A stretch of DNA of 64,000 nt from Schistosoma haematobium (taxonomy: Eukaryota > Platyhelminthes > Trematoda > Strigeidida > Schistosomatidae). The translations under genes were made by a program, and so were the position numbers. Shown here in pieces: positions 25,201 through 35,600 of this stretch. The stretch lies in NCBI RefSeq assembly GCF_000699445.3, contig NC_067198.1, positions 27,601,536 through 27,665,535 on the forward strand, written 5' to 3'. The notes below the pieces were generated by a model. It saw only the letters and a program-made list of their open reading frames with translations, made no database searches and was not told the origin of the DNA. Every line of letters starts with the position of its first letter. The stretch's first letter is position 1.

Positions 25201-25598
25201 CGAAGCGACAGATGGAGATCGAATTTGTAGTACTTCACCAGAGTCTTGAATACGGGTCTCGGATAGACAGCAAACATCGATATTAAGACTTCCCAAAGAG
25301 ATAGCCAGCTCTATCTGTTGTCCGACCTGCATAAATGTGCGAACGTTGAAGGCAGCCAGTTTGAATGGTGCACGTGGTTTCAGAAAAACTGCTTCAGTCC
25401 TCGTATTCGGTGGTAACATACAATTTTCAACCGGACAGTGGCTGCTGTATAAGTCGAAAAAAATAAGTAGACAGAGTACGAATAAAAGAGGGTGAATAAT
25501 GATGTAGTAAATAATAATAACAATAATAATAATATTTGAATCATTTGAATGTTCGTCGAAGCAAGAGAATTAGTTTCCATGATCATAGACAGTTCAGT
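22218..25598 (-). mobile_element. RTE-type non-LTR retrotransposon nested in repeat A
   Basis: This 3.4-kb element on - has a short AT-rich 5' leader with an AAT/AAC microsatellite (about 25500-25535), one endonuclease-RT frame, and a 3' UTR of about 150 bp that ends in A/T-rich runs near 22245-22270. Its protein is clearly homologous to the + element at 18150 but well diverged, so it is a second family. Fragments of it occur at 16.3 and 17.2-17.9 kb. The insertion point lies inside repeat A around its AATT. Confidence 0.85.
22372..25419 (-). pseudogene. Endonuclease-reverse transcriptase ORF with two in-frame stops
   Basis: From 25419 to 22372 the frame is unbroken by indels and would encode about 1,015 residues. 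A TAG at 24643-24645 and a TAA at 24412-24414 interrupt it. The endonuclease lies at 25419-24600 (FNVRTFMQVGQQ, DVCCLSETRIQD, FVISAYAPTD, LAGDLNAQVG, WTQIDHIAI, DSDHAL). RT blocks follow: YKSPDPDDLPPVLF, SIVVPIFKKGSR, SYRRISLLPI, QAGFRSGRGCIDH, VVFLDIRAAFDSLD, SSGVRQGCPISPFLF, LEYADDIVL (catalytic YADD near 23210). The C-terminus is RQRWLGHVLRMSSQRIPRRA. Both stops could arise by single substitutions, one near the SDH region and one between the domains. The 679-codon RT portion is fully open. Confidence 0.92.
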
Positions 25599-26007
25599 TC
25601 ATTAATTGTGTGTGGGCTGTGATACTGCCTGGGTGCCCAAGCCGAAGCAGGTGGTTTCCTTAGGAGGCCACACCCCGAGCCTTTGACCTAACGGTCTAAC
25701 CCACAAGGCAGTGGAGCACCGTGAGGAGATGCAGTCCCATGGTAGCCGGGTGACCGAAAATTGGTTCATACGCCATTTGTTCCCGCAGGATACTGGAGCC
25801 CATGTGCACCATTCACTTGGAATCCAGTTAAAGCGCCAGACATTCCCTTTTCGTCCTCTCATTTTCGTAAACAACACCCCCGCCACGAGAAGGCAGTGAG
25901 TAGGGCTTCCCTGGCAGAGGCTATATACGCGTGGCCGTGTGAGAGTATTTCGAGAGGCAGGGCGAACCCACTCCGCTCTCGGCCATACCAGGGCATTATG
26001 AAGTGTA

Positions 26008-26254
26008 TAAATATTCTAGTACCCCTTTGTAAAAATATTTGAGCTTAAGTAACCAAATTTTAAAAATATGTCAAGGTGAAGTCATTGTAACACTACAATA
26101 CACTCAAAAATGTCAGGTCTACAAATTTTTTAGCGAAAACCCATCCGTTAGATTCTTAAAAAAGGAACTTCTGAACATCTCGATATTTGACCATCGTCAC
26201 CTCTGGAAGATTACTCACAGTTTATGCTAAAAAACTTGATCTAACCTAGCTTAA
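26008..26254 (+). other. Unassigned segment with a possible RT scrap
   Basis: This segment is also present in WDFY intron 4 (37.2-37.44 kb, -). One frame reads SIFDHRHLWKIT, resembling the FDHRCLRNIA block of RTE C-termini, so it may itself be a retroelement scrap. It joins the truncated RTE copy at about 26255. Confidence 0.4.
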
Positions 26255-28970
26255 ACGGGGAGCCAACGAGATACACCCTCCCTTTATCTGGCGGCCTGAA
26301 TGCTAGATCTCGTGAACTAGCGGGTTTGGGCATAGCATTAAATATGAGGGCAGAACAAGCACTATTGGGATGCATCCCTGTTAACAGTCGCTTATGTGCT
26401 ATTCGGATAAACAGCTCCGTAAGAACTCGGAAGGATAGGGACACATGTCGTTTCTACCTACACTCCCACTGACTGCAGCCCGGACGAAGTGAGATGAATT
26501 TTACAGGAAGCTTCAAAAAGCTAAACACTCAGACATAGTACTTGTAGCAGGTGACTCTAACGCCAAAGTGGTTAGCTTAAAACAAACAGAAATACATTTA
26601 GGTAGGTATTTAGGTATTCCGGATCAGCGAACAGATAATGGTAATCGTCTGCTGCAACTGTGCTCAAACAATCGTCTATTTTTAACAAGCACTAATTTTA
26701 AGCATAAGAAGAGACATCGTCTAACGTAACGATCTCTTGCAACAAACCAACGATGGACTCCAATAGGCCATATTGCCACCAGTCATCCTTGGAGAAGCCA
26801 GATAGAAGACTGCTGCTCGTTCTGGGGTGCATGTTTAGACTCTATTCACGCTCTAATACGAGCACGCATTCACCTGCGCCTCACTGGATGCAGAAAAGCC
26901 ACATTAAACAGACCCATTAGAAATGAAGTCAGCGATGAGAAGGGCAAAGGTAAATTTTAGGAGCAAACGAAGTCACACTTAGGCAATTCTGAAAGCAAGG
27001 CTGATCCAGATGTTACTTGTAAAGATATACTAACAGCTGTGGAAACAACAGTGACATCTATTAGTGATTTGAACCAAAGGGCCACGAAAAATCAGTGGAT
27101 TTCTACAAAGTCTATTGCCCTGATAGACCCTCGCAAACTCATCCCATCAGGCTCCGAACACGATGAAGAGCAAAAGCAAATCAGATCTAGGCTAACCAAA
27201 AGCAAAAGATATGGGAAAGACAGCGGCTGTATGTAACACAAGACGGCTTTTCGGACTAATAGAAGAGACCGGGATTAAGAAGTTAAGTGTAAGTGAGACA
27301 ATCTAGGAAATAACGGCACTCTTAGATATTTAGAATGATGGGTTGAACACTAAGGAGCAGTTCAGCTGCTCTACAGCTACCCACCATCTCCAAACAGCCT
27401 GAGTGGAACACTGAAGTAGGTCCGCCGACTCTAATCGAAGTTTAAAAAGCTATAGCTAATCTGAAACGAGGAAGAGCAGCTGGTCCAGATGAATTGGCTC
27501 CAGAGGTCTCTAAGTATGGTGGTCCAGTTTTAACGATTAGGTTAGCTAATATTTTAACTAAAATCCGGGAGTTGGACGTAATCCTATCTGACTGATCACA
27601 ATCACTAATTGTCCCAATATATAAGAGGCCAAAATCATCCTGTGACTATCATAGTACATTAGTTTGACTAATATAACATCTAAAATACTAGCCTCAATAA
27701 CTACAGGACGCCCAACAAAGACTCGTGAACTGCAAACACGTGAAAATCAGGCTGGCTTCAGACCTGGTCGTGGCCGCATCGACCACAGATTCAACATTCG
27801 TCAGATTTTAGAACACAGGCATGCCTATCAGTATCCCATATGATAGCTTTCCTTGACTTAAAAGTAGCATTTGACTCTAGACCGAGATGTTCTGTGGCAG
27901 TGTCTGTCATTGAAAGGCGTACCTCAGAAGTACGTAAATCTTGTGAAGTCTCTTTACTCGAACACTACCAGTCGAGTTAGAGCTTATGGCGAACTGTCGT
28001 CCGATTTCACAACTTCAAGTGGTGTCCGACAAGGCTGTTCACTATCTCCATTTTTGTTTAATTTCATCATAGACCTACTGCTGGAAATAACGTTCTCGTC
28101 GACTGAGTTTTCAGGAATTGATCTCCTACCAGGAGATACACTTACTTAGAATACACAGATGACATAGTCCCGTCTGGTGAAGACGCTAATAAAATGCAGA
28201 GTTTTTTGGTAGCACTCAGCAACAATGCCAGAATGTTTGGAATGCGTTTCTCCACCTCTAAATGCAAATTATTGCTTCAGGACTGACCTGTGTCAACACC
28301 TGAACTAAGGATAGGGAATGAAGTAGTCGAACACGTCGACAACTTCACTTATCTTGGAAGTCTGTTCGGCACTAATTGATTGGTGCCTGACAAAATCTGC
28401 ACGGATTCAGAAAGCTCGTTTGGCTTTTGCCAACTTACTTCACCTATGGTGAAGGCAAGATATCCGTCGACTGAGATGGTTGGGCCAAGTATTTTACATG
28501 CCAAACCATCGACTACCACGACGCACAATGCTGACCAGTGTTGGAGACGGATGGAAGTTAGGGGCGACCAAACCAAAACGTGGCATCAGTCCATAAGGTC
28601 ACTAAGTCCTGGTCTGAGCCATGTCGGTAGACCCAGACTACTTGGTTGGGGTCTGCGCGACTATCATAACCAGTGACTGGAAACTCTATGTGACGACTCA
28701 GAATCGATCACAATGGCGTAGGTGTATACGCTCTTTGTCTTCCCATAAACCGTGAGATGAAAATTACTTTATACCTTTCTTTCTACGAACCAATTCTTTC
28801 TCTTTGTATTGTATCCTTATATGAAATCTTTCTTTTATATATTACCATCATTGAGATAACTACTTCTGTGGATTTAGTGATCATCTTGTTGTGCTAATGA
28901 GGTGTGGCAACTTCTACCGATGCGTATACGTGCCTGGTCCTACGTTTCAGCTGGCTAACTGACCTGTACT
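26255..28970 (+). mobile_element. Degenerate 5'-truncated RTE copy
   Basis: It begins inside the endonuclease region, at the segment matching 19040 of the + element, and runs to the RTE 3' end (GGCTAACTGAC near 28965). Frames are broken many times. Readable blocks include GLGIALNMRAEQALLG-like, then 27039-27236 (ISDLNQRATKNQWIS...), and 27871-28149 (KGVPQKYVNLVKSLYSNTT, SSGVRQGCSLSPFLF). It then reads LEYTDD with the catalytic Ala replaced and an internal deletion in the thumb near 28460. An almost identical copy lies inverted at 34462-37200. It belongs to the same family as 18150-22100 but is older and inactive. Confidence 0.88.
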
Positions 28971-29585
28971 TTATCCTATCGACTGTGCACTACCGTGGCT
29001 TTCAGTAGACAAGGGACGTGTTTGTAACTTAGATTTCTTATGAACTATTCTCTAGCCCAAACGCATTCTAAAGCTTATAGAACGCAGGCATCATATTGTA
29101 GTTAGGTGAATAACATGAAATAGTTTGACCCCGAAACAATGAGGAAATATAGGAATCATGAGGCTGTCGTTTTCGATTACGGGAAACTCAACTATTGCAT
29201 TGGTGTGCGGAGTTTCAGCCTTTCCTGTTTATCAATATTGAACTAGCGAAACTAAGTAAGACTAACTTCTGAATAATATGTGGCAGGTTAGCTTTAATAT
29301 TATTAAGCAAGGATTTTACATACAGAATCATTTTAAACTACATTAGAAAGACGCTAAAATACTTTTGATATGTACAGTAAATTTATGAGGAAACGTAAAT
29401 ATATTATAGAATGTATGCCTATATATCTTATTCAAAGTTATCAGAGATCATTTTTAGACAATTTCAATTTCGTAGAACATAAAGATGAATAAAGTGTCTC
29501 AAAATCACTGGTGTATGCACCATGAAAGGCGGGAAATAATCCTACCAAATAAATCACATAAAATAGCATTTGTAGTGTATACAGT
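28971..29585. other. 3' flank of the WDFY gene and retroelement nest
   Basis: No coding frame is recognised. On - this region follows the WDFY stop codon and probably includes its 3' UTR. I could not fix a polyadenylation signal. Confidence 0.35.
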
Positions 29586-29627
29586 TTATGAATGTGGATT
29601 TGATGAAAAAGCCTTGATATCCCACAC
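29586..29627 (-). CDS. WDFY2: WDFY exon 8 (terminal)
   Basis: After acceptor gtttttag the exon reads VWDIKAFSSNPHS and a TAA stop. It completes GKDRIIKVWD in phase 0 and ends at the usual family position. Confidence 0.85.
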   Translation of the reverse strand: MWDIKAFSSNPHS

Positions 29628-32600
29628 CTAAAAACAGAAACAACCGTAAACTAGTCAGTAATTAAAGCTACAGAAAAACATGCATCATACATATACACAA
29701 TTTCAATAACACGTTATTTTTCCAATTGAGAGTTGATGACATTCGGGAATTCAAGCAGCTAGGTATCAAAATACAATGTTTTGTGCTATGAAATGCCTAT
29801 ATTCAACCAAAACAACGCTGACTGATAGTCATACACTTGAACCTAATCATTCTTAACAGGTTTAACGATAGTACAATTACAGCAATTACTGCCATAGTGA
29901 AAGCGACGGCATAGTCAGCAAATAAACTCGTACTAGTGATGGTGAAGATTTGTAGCTCAGGTGGATGAAAGCTCCACGACCAAACCATCCAGCTCAGAGA
30001 ACAAAACTCCACCAAAATCGTACTAGTGATTCTTCTTGACTATCATAGCGCTTAATTATTATACACTACTGACTAGCTATTGTGTAACTTATATACCTCA
30101 TTTAGATTTTCATATAGGATCTATACACATTAACAATATAGAGGCCAATATAATCAACGTCCAGTAAGCTTGTTTTGCCACATTCAAGTAAAATAAACGT
30201 AGAGACTCGGTCGAACCTAGTGTGAAGCAAACAGCATGCTAACCATGTTTATTTGAACTGTTAGAATAAATTTCACGCTAAATATTTCATGTGTGAAATG
30301 TATTCAACAACTCTCTAAAGGAATTCATCATGTTTGTTCGTAACAGAAAGAAATCTAAACAACACCTGTACAGGGAGATAATCAAGGTGAACAATACCAT
30401 ATTATTTTACCTTATCAATGAAATGCTCTTTATAAAATTCGACGTAACATTAAACTAAGGTTTCCAAGAGTTTTGTACGGTTATTTAATTACGCTTAAAC
30501 ACAGAATGTAATTGGTGGAATGCTCCAATGGCTAAAATTATGAATATTGGAAAAAAGTTCTGTTTGTTCAAAAAAGTCTAACCTAACTTTAGCTTGTCAG
30601 TTCACTGCTATCCACAGAATGGTATCACCACACTGAATTCTCTTTTTTTTTAGTCCAGTCCAAAACATGTCTTAGAAATATAACATTGAAGTTATATTTT
30701 CACAAATCACTGCTAACGAAACGGTTTTCCAGCTGTTATTATACATAACTTATGCTATGGTCATTATTATTGGCTTAATGTGAACTTGAGTACATGAATT
30801 ACCAAAAACCCAACGATCGAAATATCACTTCAGTAATATGCTTGTTTATACCATGATAGAACGTCTGATAATGAAAGTTGTAGACAGAAGACATACTTAT
30901 TAGTGAAGAAGTTTGTTTGCTAGAGTCATGATTCTAGTTATTACTACTTTAAATTTAAAAAAACTACATATTTGTTGCAGTTACCTTGATAATCCGATCT
31001 TTCCCAACCGTTAGAAGTAAGTTCAAGGATTCCTCTACACGAATACATGTAACAGGATGGCGAGCGTCAAACGAAATAGCCAAACTCCTGCGGCTAAAAG
31101 ATAACGAAACAAAGTCAGTTAATAATTATTAAGCTATGTTGTTTTGCCTGACAAAAATTTACCATATTCATTTATTTAAACACAAAAACATTGGCTCAAA
31201 GAGACTCCAAAATATATATGCGTCACACAAATCATTGAATTTGTGTGGGCTGGGATAATACTCGTTTGCTAAAACTGAAGCGAGTGGTTTTCTTAGACGG
31301 CCACTCCCCGAGTTTCTGACCCCGAGGTTTAATCCACAAGGGAGTGGAGCTACGTTAGGAGATGCAGTCCCATGGTAGCCAGCGGCCAAGAATAGGTTAA
31401 TATGCCATTTGTTCTTCCAGGATCCTGGAACCTATGTGCACAACTGGTTTGGAGTCATGATTTTCCAAATTCCCTAGGTGGATCCTCCGTATCCGCTAAA
31501 CCGGTTGAAGCGCTGGGCGTTCCAATTTTCGTCCTTTCAATTTTGTAAACAACACTCTCAATATGAAGATGCAGTGGGTACGACTTTCCTAGCAGTAGCT
31601 GTATACGCTAGGCCATGTGGAGAGCGAGGGCGGACTCTCTCTACCTAGAGGGGGATGAAAATGTACCATAACAAGGGAAATAACTGGACACCAATATAAA
31701 ACAAGAACTTTAGGAATAGACTTTACAATTCTCATATATTAGATGGAATATTACCAAATCAACAATATCAAACGTTCAACTTTAAGGTTTATTACTAATG
31801 AATTCGTCAAGCATAAAAGTGCACCTGACAAATAGTCCGCGTGCTGATGGTACAAACTTTGTACGAGGGAATTTCGAAACGCTCGCCATACTTCATAACT
31901 CAAGTGCACTTTCGTTAGAAAACTGATAAAACGGACAAACATTGATCTTGAATACTAATTATCCACAGAATGAAATGACTCTCGCAGTGAATTAAACGAC
32001 TCGATAACCAAAATACAGACGATCGATATTTGTCAACGCTAAATATACTACTTGATAGCTCGGAACAAAGTAGAAAGGACAGAAATTTGAATTTGACTGA
32101 ATGCAGTGGACCCTAATTACTAATATTAGAGCCACAGTTACCGCTATTTACAAATACATAATTTTATTTGGATAAAAAATAGACCAACTTTAAAATCACA
32201 TACTCTGAATCAGTTATTAAAGGAAAGCATTGATTGCATATACGAACATCTTTTTCAAAACCCATACACGGTAGATTAGACCGATAAGGAGAACATTTGT
32301 CACAAACAGCATGACCACATCTACGACAGTGATGCTAAAAGTAGTGAAGGAAAAATATGGGTCGAAATTAAACACCAACTTAAACAACATAAAGTATGAT
32401 GTAATATAGAGTTCGGAGGAAAAATAATCGTGTCTATCGGCTATCGCAAAGAAAAGAATGAACATCTCCATGCCCCTGGATTATCTCATTTAAATTTCAA
32501 ATCCTCTACAAAAATAAAAACAGATGCTAGAGGCTTCCTGGCCTCCTATCGTATCTTGATTTCATTACATATTAGAAAATAACTCTCTGACTCTAACTTC

Positions 32601-35600
32601 TTAGGAAGTAAAATTTTGTTGACGAAATAGTTTTAACAATATAAATTGGAAAAGTACTAAAATTGCATATCGTAGACAACTCCGACTTCGAGATAATGAA
32701 TATAAATTCACAAAGCATTACTACGAAGAAATGCAATGATTTCAACGCCCGGACATATTACGCTAGCAAATATGGGTGAAAAACATGGGGAGCGTTCCGG
32801 TCATGGTAGTAATAAGGTAGAACTTGATACTTAATGGCGCAAATCCCACAGACAACTGCAAACATTCAGGAAAAACTATAGTTGAGAACGAACCTGTCTT
32901 CCAACGTTTTGTTCAAAAGACCAGTCAATAGGATAGTTGTACTTAATAATGCATGACTAACTGTAAGGTTTCAGTTTTTAATCTTTCCTCACATATTAAA
33001 TCCCCACTTACAACGAGATGCTTTGGTACAGAAGTGTCACTTAACACGAATTCGCAAATAGAAAACTTAACCACAACAAATATAGACAATTGAGAAGCTT
33101 TTGAGTAAAGTCTGTTCAACAAAACCATGTTGACCACCATAATCGATCTGTTAGCAGGACATAGACTGGATTAAAGCATGCTCAATGCACGAATGCTTTG
33201 CTGCACGCTGATTAGCTTATTCTTATCCAATCAGCACTAGTCGATACTTGGAGAATACTCTAGAATCTTCTCATGTAAAAACTATAAATATACTAACGTT
33301 TTCCCTATTGTGCTTCTTGCTTCTATCTAACCTTGTTATTTGGAATATAATCTCTTTCCTGTTCGACCGTGTTCTGATTTGGGGACTTGTCGAGTGATTT
33401 GGTGTCCAAAAATACTAAGCAATAGGAATAGCTGGGTTATAACCGTAAGAGAGAAATATAACACGATCACACTAGTAAAATTGATTTGAAATATAACCAA
33501 CAGAATTAACTGAACGTGGAGATTTGAAGCGCATACATTGACTATAAGGTGTGCCGTAAGTTAATAAATGATTACCAACATGACACGAAAACTATAAGGG
33601 GGAGATTTACCACAACACATACTGACTTACACTAGAGACCACGTGATCTTACATATAAGTTATATTCTCAGTCAGTACAAATTTACTGGAATTCGATAAA
33701 ACAGTGAACTCCTCATTCTTTCATCTTAAGTCGTCTCCGATTATTTAGAATACGATTCTCTTAAGTGGCGATCACTGTCCTAACAGATGTTAGCTGGAGA
33801 GTTAAAAACAAATAGGAAGGTTACAAGCTGTTGTCTTTGTAACCTTCAGCTTTTCTCAAAAGCTATGACAATCATTCTAGAATGAATAATGTGATGCTGA
33901 TAATTTGTTTAACATTCACTGAATTGAAAGAGCTGCATTGCATTAATGAGCATACGTTTAACGAAACTGTACAAAAATGAATACCTGACGCACACCAACC
34001 GACATGTTGTTCCACATTTTACGGACATTCCAGAAAAATGGCCCGCTACAGCTATGACAGATATCTGATTCTGACCAGTTAGGACTTTCTATGCGTGAAG
34101 GGTCCATAAACCAGAAAATCAGATAACCATCGAGACCACCGGATATAAGTAGTCCTTTGTACTTACTGTCCTTGACGTTTGCAGAAGAGGCACCCATACT
34201 CCACCAACATATTGACGATACTTCTTTGGAATGCCCCTTGATGCATAATTAGTATAATATAAATTATAACCATTAATATACGATTAGATCATTTATAGTT
34301 TAGTAACAAATATTTTTTAAAAGTATTCAGTTAATTTATTGTTGAAAAGAATTCCCAGAAAATACTGTGACCAAATGGGTAGGGACTTATAAAACCTACG
34401 CTATGCTATATCGTGAAACGCAACCGAAACAGGCCTGTTAAATTTAAATAACAAATCAGACAGTCAATACCTTAGGTGAAAGTCAGTTAGCCAGCTGAAA
34501 CGTAGGACCAGGCACGTATACGCATCGGTAGAAGTTGCCACACCTCATTAGCACAACAAGATGATCACTAAATCCACAGAAGTAGTTATCTCAATGATGG
34601 TAATATATAAAAGAAAGATTTCATATAAGGATACAATACAAAGAGAAAGAATTGGTTCGTAGAAAGAAAGGTATAAAGTAATTTTCATCTCACGGTTTAT
34701 GGGAAGACAAAGAGCGTATACACCTACGCCATTGTGATCGATTCTGAGTCGTCACATAGAGTTTCCAGTCACTGGTTATGATAGTCGCGCAGACCCCAAC
34801 CAAGTAGTCTGGATCTACCGACATGGCTCAGACCAGGACCTAGTGACCTTATGGACTGATGCCACGTTTTGGTTTGGTCGCCCCTAACTTCCATCCGTCT
34901 CCAACACTGGTCAGCATTGTGCGTCGTGGTAGTCGATGGTTTGGCATGTAAAATACTTGGCCCAACCATCTCAGTCGACGGATATCTTGCCTTCACCATA
35001 GGTGAAGTAAGTTGGCAAAAGCCAAACGAGCTTTCTGAATCCGTGCAGATTTTGTCAGGCACCAATCAATTAGTGCCGAACAGACTTCCAAGATAAGTGA
35101 AGTTGTCGACGTGTTCGACCACTTCATTCCCTATCCTTAGTTCAGGTGTTGACACAGGTCAGTCCTGAAGCAATAATTTGCATTTAGAGGTGGAGAAACG
35201 CATTCCAAACATTCTGGCATTGTTGCTGAGTGCTACCAAAAAACTCTGCATTTTATTAGCGTCTTCACCAGACGGGACTATGTCATCTGTGTATTCTAAG
35301 TAAGTGTATCTCCTGGTAGGAGATCAATTCCTGAAAACTCAGTCGACGAGAACGTTATTTCCAGCAGTAGGTCTATGATGAAATTAAACAAAAATGGAGA
35401 TAGTGAACAGCCTTGTCGGACACCACTTGAAGTTGTGAAATCGGACGACAGTTCGCCATAAGCTCTAACTCGACTGGTAGTGTTCGAGTAAAGAGACTTC
35501 ACAAGATTTACGTACTTCTGAGGTACGCCTTTCAATGACAGACACTGCCACAGAACATCTCGGTCTAGAGTCAAATGCTGCTTTTAAGTCAAGGAAAGCT

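Larger units (their letters stand above)
22139..25993 (+). repeat. Repeat A, copy 2, split by a nested RTE-type element
   Basis: The left half (22139-about 22217) and right half (about 25598-25993) together match the continuous copy at 31167-31657. An exact 8-bp target duplication CATTATGA flanks the whole, at 22131-22138 and 25994-26001. The halves are parted by the - strand element. The uninserted site, with a single CATTATGA, survives on - at about 37.45 kb. Confidence 0.85.

Noticed and set aside
22139..31657. Hammerhead ribozyme in repeat A (Sm-alpha-like)
   Set aside because: A GGACGAAA-like string is present, but I could not find the CTGATGA core in any copy.
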